DNA of 64,000 bases from Dromiciops gliroides (GCF_019393635.1 NC_057864.1:81130882-81194881); one strand, 5' to 3'. Positions 47,706 through 59,884 are shown, numbered from the stretch's first letter. Made by a program: numbers and translations. The notes: generated from the sequence alone by a model not told the origin.

Positions 47706-48194
47706 TTTCATTCATTCATTCATTTATCCATATACCTATTTATTTGTTTATTTGTTCATTCATTCATTTGTTTGCTTATTCATTCATTCAATCATTTACT
47801 TATTTATCTATCTCTATATCTATTTATTCATTCACTCATTTATTCATCTATTTAATTATTGATTGATCTATTCATTCATTCATGCATTCATTCATGTATC
47901 CATTCACATATTAATTTACTTATTCATTCATATATTCATTCATTCATTTATTTATCTATCCATTTATTCATCTATTTCTTTATTTATCCATTGATTTATT
48001 CATCCATTTATTTATTTATCTATTCATTTATTTATCTATTTGTTCATTCATTCATTCATTCATCTATTCATTTATTTATCTATCAAATTTTTCTTTCTTT
48101 TTTCTTTCCATCTTTCTATCTACTTATTTACTCATTCATTCATGCATTTATCTATTTATCTATCTATCAATTATGTAATCAATCAATCAATTAA
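47706..48194. repeat. Imperfect (ATTC/ATTT/ATCT)n tetranucleotide array
   Basis: Nearly 490 bases of 4-base units that vary at one position, interrupted only by a short TTTTCTTTCTTTT patch near 48090. Open frames here on the plus strand are artefacts of the unit having no stop. Confidence 0.95.
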
Positions 48195-48262
48195 TTTATG
48201 GTCTTTATTTCCACAGAACCCAGAAATATTCATGGCACATAGGTAGACATGTAATAAATACT
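48195..48262 (+). mobile_element. L2 3' end, right part
   Basis: TTCCACAGAACCCAGAAATA, TGGCACATAGGTAGACATGT, AATAAATACTCAG. Confidence 0.6.
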
Positions 48263-49068
48263 CAGTCTGGGTTGGATCTGAGTATTCAAAGGAAGAGTAC
48301 CACACATCCTCCTTTACTATCCAGACATCTTGCTAGCCATTTTGTAACCATACTCATGTCTCCCCCTTCCTCACCAAATTTCCAATTCTGTAACCATTGT
48401 GAAAATAACATCCTATTCCTACTGGAAAGGATATGCTAATCTACTTCCACTTAACCTAATTTACGACTCTTGTACTTTCCAAACCAAGTAGCCTGTCCTA
48501 GATGCCACTCCTTCCACTTCTTCTACTCCTACTCTTAAAAAGCCCTACATACACACATTTAGCAAGTGACATAGGGTAGGCTTAGATATTTTAATATTAT
48601 CTTGAAATCTATTAAACCACATATGCCTCTCCCTGTGTCTCTCTGTCTCAATCTCTCTCTCCCTCCCCCGACATATATCATATGTGTGTAAATATATATA
48701 TATACACCCCTATACACTTTTGCATGTATATATAGCATTATGGATGGGATGCATATTGCATAATGCTTATATACACACATGTATATATGTATTTAATGGA
48801 TAAAGTATGAGTAGATCAAGACTGTTAAAAAGTGAAGCAACATAGGGACAATGAGTTTCAGGGAAATTCATGGGACATAGAAAATTAATATGGTCATATA
48901 AATAGAGTTATCCAAATTCAGTGCAGTACATGGGAACAGTTAATATATATGTTCACTACAATGTGGGTGGGCACTGGTTCGAGACAGTCTAAGAAAAAAA
49001 GAACAATGGACTAAGCAGTGAGAGTAGGCTCTGGGGGTAGCAAGGGCTGTGTTTCTGAACAGTAAAGG
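48263..49068. other. No identified feature
   Basis: Nothing recognised apart from short TA/TATG runs near 48680-48790. Confidence 0.45.
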
Positions 49069-49112
49069 AATCCAGGGTCGGTGCTCTATCCACTGCACCA
49101 CCTAGCTGCCCC
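49069..49112 (-). mobile_element. SINE 5' fragment
   Basis: Only the head remains: GGTGCTCTATCCACTGCACC, ACCTAGCTGCCCC. Confidence 0.8.
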
Positions 49113-49168
49113 ACAGCATATTCATTTCAAATAAGTAGCGCTTATTAAAGACTTAATATGCCGGAACT

Positions 49169-49170
<2 letters not shown>

Positions 49171-49249
<79 letters not shown>
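49171..49249. repeat. (TA)n microsatellite
   Basis: About 39 uninterrupted TA units. Confidence 0.95.
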
Positions 49250-49252
<3 letters not shown>

Positions 49253-49284
49253 AAAACAAAAAAAACCCCAGTAGTGCCCTCAAG

Positions 49285-49455
49285 GAAGTTACCTGTCAGT
49301 GTTGTGATCCTGAGTAACCACATAACTATTTGCCTCAGTTTCCTCATTTGTAAAATGATCTGGAGAAGGAAAAGGCAAACCCCTCCAGTCTTTTTATCAA
49401 GAAAACCCCAAATGGAGTAAGGAAAAGTTAGACACAAATGAACAACAAAACAACA
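49285..49455 (+). mobile_element. RTE-related SINE
   Basis: TTTGCCTCAGTTTCCTCATT, then ATGATCTGGAGAAGGAAAAG, CAAGAAAACCCCAAATGGAG, and an ACAACAAAACAAC tail. Confidence 0.7.
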
Positions 49456-49489
49456 ATGTGTATGTGTTTATCTAAATCTATGTTTCTAT

Positions 49490-49577
49490 GTTAAGTGACT
49501 TGCCCATGGTCACAAAGCCGGTAAGTGTCTGAGGCTGGTTTATGAACTCAAGTCCTCCTGGGCTAGTGCTCTGTCTA
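49490..49577 (-). mobile_element. tRNA-type SINE fragment
   Basis: AAGTGACTTGCCCATGGTCA to CTAGTGCTCTGTCTACTGAG; the head is missing. Confidence 0.75.
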
Positions 49578-49666
49578 CTGAGACACAGGGCAAGCACTCA
49601 CATGGTGGTCAGAAAAAAGTGAAAAAAAAGACGAATTCAAGGTCTCTTTTAAGAACTTTGGAATTG
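49578..49666 (+). mobile_element. RTE LINE, left piece of the ORF C-terminus
   Basis: The plus frame ends ...SFKNFGI at 49645-49666 and resumes as KNF.IDCMTWETLAWDH at 50653. The preceding HGGQKK stretch fits the conserved region before the RTE C-terminal finger. Confidence 0.65.
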
Positions 49667-50652
49667 CTGAGAAGAAACGAGTCTATCACAGTTGATCAAC
49701 ACACAATATTGCTGATACTGTGTGATACTGTATGGGCAGCCCCTCAATTTCCAATTCCTTGCCACCACAAAAAGAGCAGCTATAAATAATTTTGTACATG
49801 TGGGTCCTTTTCCTTTTTTTATGATCTCTTTGGGAAAAAGACCCAATAGTGGTATTGCTGGGTCAAAGGGTATGCACAGCTTTATAGCCCTTTGGGCATA
49901 GTTCCAAATTGCTCTCCAGAATGGTTGGATAAGCAATACAATAGTACAAGATAGTTCCAAAGGACTCATGATGGAAAAGACTCTCCAAATCCAGAAAAAA
50001 AAAAAAAAAGAACTGTGGAATATGGATGCAGATTTAACCATACTATTTCTTTTGGTTTGGGTGCTGTTTTTCTTTTTTGAGGTTTTTCCTTTTTGCTCTG
50101 ATTCTTCTTTTATAATATGACTAATACAGAAATATGTTTAATGTTATTGTACATATATAACCTATATCAGATTACTTGCTCTCTTGGGGAGGGGGGAGGG
50201 AGGAGGGAGGGAGAAAAATTTGAAACTAGAAATCTTATAAAAACAAATGTTGAAGACTATCTCTACATGTAACTGGAAAATAATAAAATACTTTTATAAT
50301 TAAAAAAAAAAAGAAATCATGAAAGGAAATGCTATCCATATCCAGATAAAGAACTGATGGATTCTGAATAGAGACGGAAACGTATTTTTTTTTCCTTACC
50401 TTATTCTTTTTCATGGTTTTGTTTTCCTTTTGATCTGTTTGTACTTTCACAGCTGTGACTAATAGGGAAATATGTTTTACATGATAACACATGTATAACC
50501 TATATCAAATTGCCTACCATTTTAGGAAGGGAAAGAGGGAAGGAGAAAAATTCAGAACTCAAAATCTTATAAAAATGAAAGCTAAAAATTGTCTTAATAT
50601 GTAATTGGGGGGAAACACTATTACCAAAAATAAAACAAAACAAAACAAAAAA
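49667..50652 (+). mobile_element. L1 insertion(s) in the RTE element, with inversion
   Basis: 49667-49935 is antisense L1; 49936-50304 is sense L1 3' end with A-run; 50313-50652 is a second sense 3' end with (AAAAC)n tail. The 16-mer AAGAACTTTGGAATTG (49651-49666) recurs as AAGAACTTTCGAATTG at 50653-50668, in RTE coding sequence. The joint of the inverted and sense parts is exact: the inverted piece ends at CTTCTCAG and the sense piece starts at CAATACAA, which adjoin in L1. Confidence 0.8.
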
Positions 50653-50968
50653 AAGAACTTTCGAATTGATTGCATGACATGGGAGACACTGGCATGGGAC
50701 CACCTAGCATTGCATGCCCTCATCAGAAAAGGAGCTGTGCTCTATGAGCAAAGGAGAATTGAAGCAGCTTAAAAGAAATATGAGTTGCACATATTTAGAG
50801 AATCAGCCCCAAATGTTCAGAGTGACTATTTGTGCTGGTTCTGTGATAGCGCATTCCAAGTTCATATTGGTTTGATCAGGCACAGTCAGATACACTATAC
50901 CTTGACTCAAACAAAGTGATGTTATTTAGGTCCTCTTTCAGAACAAAGGACAACAACCAACCAACCAT
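50653..50968 (+). mobile_element. RTE LINE 3' end with C-terminal finger remnant
   Basis: Plus-strand coding remnant includes CMTWETLAWDH, EGAVLYEQ-like and PNVQSDYLCWFCDSAFQVHI, a decayed C2H2-like motif typical of the RTE/BovB C-terminus, then TGATGTTATTTAGGTCCTCT and an AACCAACCAACC tail. Confidence 0.75.
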
Positions 50969-51534
50969 GTATCTATTATCTATATATCTATCTGATCTGT
51001 CATCTTTTTCCCCCCAGAGAATTGGATGTTAAACATTTACCAGTACATACCTGGATGGGGCTCATGGGTATGAGAATGAATGCTACAGAATGCTATCTAG
51101 GGAAGGGAACTTGGGTCTAGGTAGCCTGTGAGTACAAATCATGAGGGCTTTCAGTGGAGAAATAGGACAGAGGAATTATTATGCTCTTTATAGAAGCACA
51201 GATAATGTTGATTTAATTATCAATTTTACCTGTACTGTAAGGTAGATGGGGGGGGGGGTTCCTTGACCTTCTTAGTGGTCAAAATAAGTATAAATAGTGT
51301 CCTGGACTTTGTTGGTTATAGAAGTGAGAGGGATAATTGAAGTTCTTACCTTATAATCACCAATCAGGTCAGATTTACCCATGTCATTTTAGTGACATGG
51401 GTAAGGGATCACAGGAGGGTGTTTGGTCTTGGTATGATGGTATATAAAATATATTGTTTTCAAGCTTTAAATTACCAAGTGTTGTTTGGCATATTTACTC
51501 CATTATTACAGGAGGATCATCATAATCAGATTAG
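50969..51534. other. No identified feature
   Basis: Nothing recognised; a short palindromic CATTTTAGTGACATGGGTAA stretch lies near 51385. Confidence 0.4.
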
Positions 51535-51547
51535 AAGTGCATTATAA

Positions 51548-51702
51548 GGGCAGCTAGGTGGCGCAGTGGATAGAGCGCCGGCCCTGGAGTCAGGAGTACC
51601 TGAGTTCAAATCCGGCCTCAGACACTTAACACTTACTAGCTGTGTGACCCTGGGCAAGTCACTTAACCCCAATTGCCTCACTAAAAAAACAAAAAAAACA
51701 AA
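51548..51702 (+). mobile_element. tRNA-type SINE, best-preserved copy
   Basis: GGGCAGCTAGGTGGCGCAGT to CCCCAATTGCCTCAC and an A-rich tail, with the 13-mer AAGTGCATTATAA at 51535-51547 and 51703-51715. CpG sites persist in the head, so it is young. Confidence 0.97.
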
Positions 51703-51715
51703 AAGTGCATTATAA

Positions 51716-52794
51716 CGCATAATGGAACAGTGCATTAAAAATAGAGAGATTCCATTGTTTAGAGACTGAAAATATCTAAAACTCACCCTAGTCCCTTGGT
51801 GAGCATTATAAAACATTGCAGGAAAATATCAGTCTTTTGTCATAAGACTAAAATCATTTCTTTTTGTTTTTCAAATGACATGATTCTACAAATTAGATGA
51901 GCTATATCTATTGCCAACCTGGGTCCAGAATTACAAATGATCAGGCTGAATAATTTTGAGAGAACTCATCTAGGCATACATGTCTACAAAGAAAACCTTT
52001 TATGAATATTATGTAGCTCATTTGAAAAATGAAAACAAAAATAGACTAGAACATGCTGGCATGAAACAGAACAGACTAGAAGATGCTGGTATGGAAAAGA
52101 ACATTCAGGAATACCAAAACAATTAATTTTGGATATGAAAGATTTTAAAGTTTTATTGCAAACTAGCCAAAAGATTCCCCACCTTGCCCCCCAAATTGGC
52201 TGAATTAGAAACAAGCTAAGCTCTTAGGGAGTAAGGGGGAGGAAATTAAGCTTTTTTTCAAAGGCCTTAGGTTTGATGCCATCATTTCCCTTCTCTTAAG
52301 CTTTGAAATAGTTCAAGCATATAGTACATAATTACAAATCACTGCCTACTTTATATTAAGGTGTAACCTCATTCTGACTGCTCTGACTTTTCTTTTTTTT
52401 TTTCTAATTTTGCTTTGCATATTGTGGTTGTGCATTTAAACATCACCTAACTATTCATAATTCATACATAAAAGTGAAAAGAGAAAAAAAAACACCTTTG
52501 CATAATAGCTTAAACTTAACTGAGGAGGGAAATTCACATTTGTATAATTTTATTGTTTGTTTTCTTCCTTCCTTTAAATAATGGGTCTAGAAATCTCACA
52601 ATTTAGATTTCAGGTCCATCTGATGAAAAAAAGAAAAAGAAAAAGAAAAGAAAAAATAACAGAGGGGAAATGACACAGTGAATGTGTCAACTCTTTCCCT
52701 GTTTTTCTTGATCTCTATCAATTGTTAATCTTCCTCCTACCCACCTCCTCCTGAAATAATTTTGTGTTCACTCTATATCCTTTGTATAGGTTAA
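51716..52794. other. Non-repeat AT-rich stretch
   Basis: Nothing recognised. 52380-52600 is AT-rich and could be conserved noncoding DNA. Confidence 0.35.
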
Positions 52795-52920
52795 TCTGCT
52801 CCCTGCTCTGTAAACTACTTAAGGGCAACAACTATTTTATCTATTTTTTTCTTTCTTTCTTTCCAATCTTAGAATCTAATTCCTGGTACACAGTAGATGC
52901 TTAATGAATGTTTGTGGAAT
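52795..52920 (+). mobile_element. L2 3' end
   Basis: TAAACTACTTAAGGGCAACA, CCTGGTACACAGTAGATGC, TTAATGAATGTTTGTGGAAT. Confidence 0.7.
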
Positions 52921-52959
52921 TGAATTTCATAAAATGGGGTATTTCCATTTTGAGCAACC

Positions 52960-53820
52960 ACATAAGAAACTTCACCTATCAGTCCTGTCGTAGCTACCTT
53001 TGTAACATATCTTCTATTTTCCCTTTTTCTGCTCTGACACTGTCTCCATTCTGGTCCAGAACCTCCTCATTTCATTCCCAGACTATTGCAGTAGACTTCT
53101 CTTGGTTTCCCTGCCTTGAGTCTTTCCCTACTCTAGTCTATTCTCCTCTCAGTTCTCAAAATGATCTTCCTAATGAACGGGTTTGACTAAATTCACCAAA
53201 CTTCAATGGTACCCATTATCCCCATGATCAAATATGATACTTTTATTTTCAAAACTTTTCATAACCTGACTTCATTCTTCTCAAATTTTAATCCCCTCCA
53301 AATACAAATCAATCCAGTGACATTAGAGTCCTGGCTATTGTTCATCTACCAACTCTAGGAGGTGTTGTTTTTTTTTTTTTTTATCCCCTACTGTCACCAC
53401 TGCCAAAACCCTCTCCCATATATATCTATTTCCTGCCTTTATTTTAAGTCTCCACTAAAGTCCTACCTTCTGCAAGAAACCTTTCTTAGTCCTCAATATT
53501 AGTACCTTCCCTCTGAAATTATCTCTAATTCTCTCTCACTATCTCCATCTCTATTTCTATCATCTCTCTCTATCTCTTTATCTCTATCTCTATCAACTCT
53601 ATCTCTATACCCACATCCACATTACCCACATCCACATCTCCATCTTTATATCTTTATCATTGATATATCTTGTTTGTATGAAGTAGTTTGCATGTTCTTA
53701 CGTTGAAAGTAGAAACTTTTTTTGCTTTTCTGTGTATAAGCAGTGCTCCAGTGTTTAGTTAATATAATTCCTGACACTAAAAGGCCCTTAAGAAATTCTT
53801 GTTGACTTCATTTAGGTGAA
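52960..53820 (+). mobile_element. L2 3' region, long but decayed
   Basis: CTATTGCAGTAGACTTCTCT, AATGGTACCCATTATCCCC, CTGCAAGAAACCTTTCTTAG, and an end near AAGAAATTCTTGTTGACTT are in L2 order. A (CTATCT)-rich patch lies at 53520-53660. Confidence 0.6.
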
Positions 53821-54527
53821 AATTGATCAACAAATTTTTTGGATAGCAGCAGGCAGGTCTCTTGAATTATTTCTAAGTCTAAATCTGACATACATACATA
53901 CAAAGATGTGTGTATTCATTGGAAATTGTTTAGCATTACTTTTGAGGGTTTGGATTTAGGAATCAAGAGAAAAAGCAGGGGGTTTTTTGGTTATATTTTG
54001 TATACTAGTTATTTCTGGGGAGAATTAATATATAAAACAAGGACTTCATACCATATGAAATGAACTGTGGCTATGTTTATATGATGGCAAATTATTCAAT
54101 TACTATTTGTTAATTTGCTAATTAATTTTTTGCATTCATTTCCAACTTTTATAATTTATTGAGTAGTTCCAGCATTGACTGTCCAATTCATTATTTGTAC
54201 TTAGTCAACACTTACTTTTTGAACATTTTTTTACAGTTACCAAGGAGCAGTGTTCTTGATGACAAAAAGCCCCTCCTTCCCTGCCTGACACCTCCTTTCT
54301 CTCATCTTGGACTTCAACTCTCTGTCATCTAATACTTAATGAAAAAACATGACAATGGAAAATCCTGAGAAAATGGCAGATTGAAAGTTAATATAGGGTG
54401 GGTCCCCCACCCATCCTCCCACCCACTAATATATCAAATAAACAAGAAAAAAAGGTAGTATTTCAAGGACAGGGAGAAAAATGATAAGTCTGAACACAAA
54501 GGTAACCCCTACAGAAATTATATCTAA
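53821..54527. other. No identified feature
   Basis: Nothing recognised. Confidence 0.45.
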
Positions 54528-54778
54528 AAAGACAGTGAGATGGAGCAATGGATAGAGCACTGGTCTTAGAGTCTGGAAGACCTGAGTTTAAATATTTTCT
54601 CATTAGCTATATGTGACAATCTGTAAGTCAGTTAACCTCTCTCACATATAATTACCTCATCTGTAAAATAAGGATAATAATAGCTGCTACTCAGAGTTGT
54701 GATCATCAAATGAGATTATATTTGTAAAGCACTTTGAAGACCTTAAATTGCTATATAAATACTAAATCTTTTTTATAG
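54528..54778 (+). mobile_element. CORE-SINE, full length
   Basis: Head GATGGAGCAATGGATAGAGC, body TTACCTCATCTGTAAAATAA, 3' end TTTGTAAAGCACTTTGAAGA and GCTATATAAATACTAAATC. Confidence 0.85.
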
Positions 54779-54864
54779 GGTTGTTTAATTCATAAATCTT
54801 TTAAGTTATGAGAGGTTTCTTTACCTTTGTGTCTCTAATATTATTGCTATTGTTTTCATTGGCA

Positions 54865-54955
54865 TTCCTTCCTTCCTTTCTTGCTCCCTCCCTCCCTTCT
54901 TCCTTTCTCTCTCATTCTTTTTTTCCTTCCTTTCCTTTCTTTCTCTTTTCATTTA
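54865..54955. repeat. CT-rich low-complexity (CCTT/CTTT)n
   Basis: Mixed TTCC, CTCC and TTTC units. Confidence 0.85.
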
Positions 54956-55069
54956 TGTCAATTCCATATTTGTATGACTAGTTTGTCTTAATTTATTTTG
55001 ATGAAACTTTATCCCTATAGGCTTCCTTCCTTATCTGTGTACATACTCTTCATTTGTGTTTATGATTTT

Positions 55070-55165
55070 GTAAGTTCATGGAGGGCAGGCACTGCTTAGT
55101 TTTTATTTTTGTATGTCTTACACATACTGTGGTAGGCACTTAATAAATGTTCCTTTAATTTAATT
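55070..55165 (+). mobile_element. L2 3' end
   Basis: TCATGGAGGGCAGGCACTGC, GGTAGGCACTTAATAAATG. Confidence 0.7.
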
Positions 55166-55539
55166 GGTGGTTCCCTGGTTCCAAGGAGAATCATTGTGGG
55201 TTCACATGTGCTCTTATTTTTCCCTATTAGCATTTTCAATATAAGGCTATCAGATAAAAAGCAGTCAATTTAATGGTGACAACAAAATTAGCGTATCTAC
55301 TCTTAGATCTACATGTAAAAAGATTTGGTTCTAGCTACATGTTAGTAGTTAGCTTATAAGTGTAAGATCCTGAAAAATTGAAAAAAAAACAACAGGGATG
55401 TTTTCCTTGGAATTTTAGCCATGCATAGCAAAGGCCATTACAACGTAAATTGAGAATGCTTTGCTTTGGGTGAAGTGATTACAATGACATATTAGAGATT
55501 CTTTTCCAAGGATATTACAAGAATGTGTATAGGAGCAAG

Positions 55540-55571
<32 letters not shown>

Positions 55572-55899
55572 ATACATGTATGTATATTTTATACATGTTT
55601 ATATATGTACATATTAATTCATATGCATGTGTATACAAATATATATGCATATATATCATGCATGCAGACATTCATACACTAATAGGTCAGGTTAAATCAA
55701 GAAATTTTTCTTAGCTCTTGCAATATTAGAGCTTTTGTTCTGACCGATATTCTTGTCTTCTTGTCAAGCATGGTTATGAGCAACAAAAATTAGGATGGAA
55801 TTTTGGGGGGCATGATGATATGAGGGTTAACGTGGCTCTTGTTGAAGGGGTAATCCTAGAATAGCAAGGAATAGCTGAAGCAGAGATGCTTATGGGTGA
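55166..55899. other. No identified feature
   Basis: Nothing recognised except a TA/TG/TATG-rich patch at 55540-55660. Confidence 0.45.
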
Positions 55900-56090
55900 A
55901 TTGATAGACCATACTAGAAGAGAGTGCAGAGACAATTTATTCAAACCCATTTATTTTAATAGATAAATAAACTAATCTCTAAAGAGGTGAAGTCACTTGC
56001 CCAAGACCAAGCAGTCAGTGTAGAGAAGAGGAATGATGTGAATTCAGGTGTTGCAGTTCTAATTCCATTTTTCTTTCCATAAACCGAACT
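55900..56090 (-). mobile_element. MIR-related repeat
   Basis: AAGTCACTTGCCCAAGACCA and GATGTGAATTCAGGTG. Confidence 0.55.
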
Positions 56091-56344
56091 CCTCTAACAG
56101 ATTTAGAGGAGTTAGAAACCAGTGGGATAGGAACATAGGTAGAGTTCACAACTCTGTATGTGTTGTACTATTTGCTTACTCAGTGTTTTGCTTAGCTCTG
56201 CCTCCTTTTATATTTCTATTGCATTTACATTGGTCATTGGTTCAATGCATAAGCCTCAGTTGAGGTTGTTAAGATTTTTTAAAGAGACACTTTCTGTCCT
56301 CTAAGTATGTGCAAACTCATTGTAGAAAGAATAGGCTGTTTTTG

Positions 56345-56720
56345 TATGAAGTTCAGCTTCTTTAACCTGACATTCCAGGACCTGCACAATCTGGAATGAT
56401 ACTAATTTTCCCAACTCTTTGTGTGGTTCCCTTCTCTATAAGCTCTATTCTCCAATCAAACTGGATTGCTTCCCTTCCTTGTACATTTACAGTTACTTGC
56501 TTCCTCCTTGACTTTTTACAAACTATTCCCTGTGCTCTGATCCCTCCTTTGTGAAAACCATTCTTTTCTTGTAAGTTCAATTCAAATGTTACTTCTCCAA
56601 TCAGCCTTTTTTCATACTCTCAGTTGCTAATGAATAGATTCCCTCTGCCTTTGAATTTCATATAACACTTTAACTACATTGAGTTTTATGTAAACTTTGT
56701 ATCTTTCTACAGGATTTTAC
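56345..56720 (+). mobile_element. L2 fragment
   Basis: ACATTCCAGGACCTGCACAA, TCTCCAATCAAACTGGATTG, and TCCCTCTGCCTTTGAATTTC are in L2 order. Confidence 0.55.
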
Positions 56721-56941
56721 CAGAGTTCTCTGTACATTTAATCTGCTTAAAGAAAAATAAGCACATTGTCTATCACAGTATTTTAAAAAAATGTGCAGAC
56801 CATTACAATATGTGAAAACATATTTAATCGGTTCTAGAAGACTATATGGCTTTTTGACCATTTGATGAAGGAAAATTACACTATAAACTATATCATGGTT
56901 GATAAACAAAATTAATTGGTCTTTCCTCCTGTGCCTGTATT

Positions 56942-56995
<54 letters not shown>

Positions 56996-57629
56996 CATTC
57001 TGGGAGTACCCAGTCCCATGAGATTTTTAAATCATGGAAGAGCCCAGTTTGACAATTCTGGAAATGGAGTCAGAAGTGCAGGAAGCAATCCCCATAAAAT
57101 CAACTAGACTTGTGGAGAGGAACAAATTTTGGACTCTATTTCCTTCTCTCCCTTCTACTTTTACCCCTGTCCAGTAAGTATTTACTGGACCAGTAGTAAA
57201 ATATGTATTAAGCTGCTAACAGATAGAATCTAAACACAAACAGGGATGCATCTGAGTTAAAAAAAAAAAGAGGTTACATAATGTAACCAATTGTTGTTGA
57301 GAAGAGTGTTGACTATAGACTCTAGAAAGGAACAGACCTCTGTGCCTAGCAGAAAGATACATCTAAGTTGAACTTAATGAGTACTCTAAGAAGGAAGAAA
57401 GCACCTGGAATGGGATGTCTACTTTTGTAATATGTAGTCTCTACATGAGTCCCTTGCTATCATTGTACTCTAAGGTTAAGCTTACATATTTCATAAATGT
57501 TCTGTATGTGTATATGTGGGGCAGTGCTCCTCAAAGGTTTCTGGTTTATATTTTGTAGGACCTGATATTACTATACCTTCTCAATAAATGTTTTTTTTCC
57601 CCTGTAAGCTAATTCAATCAGCTGGTTGA
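56721..57629. other. No identified feature
   Basis: Nothing recognised apart from the AC array at 56944. Confidence 0.45.
56944..56992. repeat. (AC)n microsatellite
   Basis: About 24 units. Confidence 0.95.
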
Positions 57630-57630
57630 T

Positions 57631-57788
57631 TTGTGTGTGTGTGTGTGTGTATGAGGCAATTGGGGTTAAGTGACTTGCCCAGGGTCACACAGCTAGTAAG
57701 TGTTAAATGTTTTAGGTCGGATTTGAACTCAGGTCCTCCTGAATCCAGGGCCAGTGCTCTATTCACTGCACCACCTAGCTGCCCGCAT
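57631..57788 (-). mobile_element. tRNA-type SINE with a (GT)n tail
   Basis: CTGGTTGATTT flanks it near 57619-57630 and 57789-57799. The tail on the left has become GTGTGT. Confidence 0.9.
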
Positions 57789-58109
57789 CTGGTTGATTTT
57801 TAATAGAAAGTATGCTGAAAATGCTACTGCATTAGAGTTTTTACTTGTAAATACTTTTGTCTCGCCCCAACTCCACACTGGTCTTTCTTGCAAGTAAAAA
57901 TGAAAACTTGGGAAGTACCCTCTGGATGATATAATAAACATTTAACTGGCACAAAATATCAGGAGCTTAATAAATGTTTATTGAGTATTTTGCACTATTT
58001 AAATATTTTTACCTAGCTTGCTTAAATGTAATTGGATCAATGTAAATAGTGTACTCCCACTATAAACTGGTGGTACAATTGTAAGATGTTTCATAGAAAA
58101 GAACAATGG

Positions 58110-58270
58110 ATAACCATAGATTTAGAGCAGGATAAGACCTTAGAGTCCCTCCCACTCATTGCACAACTGACCACACCTAAGGCTAATACCAAACATAAGG
58201 CACAGATAGTTAGTATCTGATACAGGATATTGAGCTCACATCTTCATTACTCTAGTACTATCACCTAAAA
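58110..58270 (-). mobile_element. MIR/THER-like repeat
   Basis: AACCATAGATTTAGAGCAGG, AAGACCTTAGAGTCCC. Confidence 0.5.
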
Positions 58271-58394
58271 AAAAAAAAAAAACTTTTCCACTTATATGTC
58301 TCTTTAAGGAAAAAAATAGATATTGAGTTAGAAAAGCAAGAGGCATTATGAATGTCAATCTGAACCTATAGGACGTTTTGAGTAACATGTAATC

Positions 58395-58550
58395 TTTTTT
58401 TTTTTTTTTGGCAACACATAGTCTTAGTTAACTGTCATGGGCACTGAGAAGTTAAATGATTTAGGTAAGTTCACACAGCAAGTATTTGTCAGAGTCAGTA
58501 CTTCAACTTAGATCTTCCTAACTTTAACCAGTAACTTAACCTGTAGACCA
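58395..58550 (-). mobile_element. Decayed SINE
   Basis: T-run, AGAAGTTAAATGATTTAGG, TTCACACAGCAAGTATTTG, then CTTCAACTTAGATCTTCC. Confidence 0.6.
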
Positions 58551-58775
58551 GTGGTTTTTAAAGAGTGGACCAGAGATTCAAGAGGTACCAGACACCATTT
58601 AAGGGTATCTGCAAGTTCAAGATTATGCTAAGATATTTTAATTCCTTTATATATAGTAAATACCAACAGATACAACCAATATAAATAAAAACTCTTGGTG
58701 TGTGAGTGGGTGTTCCTCAATAATTTTCAAGATGATAAACAAGTCCTGAGACCAAAATGTTTGAGGAACCTTATA
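58551..58775 (+). mobile_element. hAT-like (Charlie/MER type) small element
   Basis: Left end CAGTGGTTTTTAAAGAGTGG and right end CCAAAATGTTTGAGGAACC read as decayed terminal repeats of the 'cagtggttctcaaa' class; the middle AAGGGTATCTGCAAGTTCAA and CTCAATAATTTTCAAGATG fit the same family. Confidence 0.5.
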
Positions 58776-59884
58776 GTAATTAGGTCATGCTACTCATCAC
58801 ATATTTATACCTATATTTATGTCTATTTCATTTTCTAAATATTTATCTATATATTTATTTACGCATCATAAAAATTTTAGGTGGATTTTGTTATCAATTC
58901 TATTGCAACACATTGTCTATTCATAACAAGATAGAAGATTAAAATAAGGCCAGCATTTTGTTTTTGTTTTTGAAATCCAAATTAGAAGTTTATACTGCAC
59001 ATGAAAGTAAAACTTTTACTAAATTTGATAGTGCTATCAGGATGACCTTCAGTTCTGGAAGACTAGGAGAGCTCAGCACAAATTCTTACAGGCCCTGTGA
59101 AGCTGGAAAAGCTTCGAGTACCAGCCCACTAACACTATATTTCTGCCATTGTCTGTGGATTAGCCCAGCAAAATCAGAGGCTCATCACTAAGTTGGTCAC
59201 AGGATGATTATTGGTTCTACTACAACAACTCTCAAAAATTGTTTACTGGTGTATAAAAGGGTGGTGATCTGTGTAAGTAAGAGGTGTATCCATTTCCGTG
59301 AAATCACAAGTCTTTGAAATATGAGAAAAATATGTTGGTAGGCTGGTCACATATGCTGGAGTTTATCTGAAAAAATTCCATATAAAATAAGTTTATTTTA
59401 AGCATTCTTTGACTCTCCTCCTGTCATCCAAATATAATGTACTAAGGCATTGCTTTACTTTATATTTGGCATACATAAGCAGAGACTACAAGTAAGAGAA
59501 CAAAGTTTTCACCAATAGTTATTTTTATGTTTCTGGGTAAATGTCTTTAATTCTTCCGTCTGCCTTCATACATGAATTTTAAGGGTGGATTTGAGTTTTT
59601 ATGCTTTAAAAAAACATCAAAGAATGAATTATTTCTCTCAAATCTCTTTGAAATTTTCATTCAAATTGGGAACTATGTAAGCCTCAATCAAAATCATTAT
59701 CCCTTTGTCCTATGCCTTCCTTAATGATCTATTCATTTGCCTAGATCAAAAGTCCATTGGATTTCTTTAAAACTGCTTTTTCTAAAATTTTAATATGGTT
59801 ACTTTAACCATGTAAGATCTATAAACATAATGTAAGCTAGTTTAAGGCAGCCAAAAGATAAATGTCAGTTAAATCCAAAGCAGT
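58776..59884. other. No identified feature
   Basis: No repeat recognised. A 77-codon plus frame at 58958-59191 has no known motif. Confidence 0.4.

Noticed and set aside
47623..48246. Overlapping long frames rich in Phe, Ile, His, Ser
   Set aside because: They come from a tetranucleotide array whose units contain no stop in three frames; not genes.
50500..50703. Possible novel C2H2 gene from the WFC..AF.VHIGLIRH motif near 50850
   Set aside because: The motif belongs to the RTE/BovB C-terminus and is followed by the RTE 3' tail.
51548..51640. tRNA-like box A and box B
   Set aside because: They belong to the SINE promoter; there is no cloverleaf with acceptor stem, so no tRNA gene.
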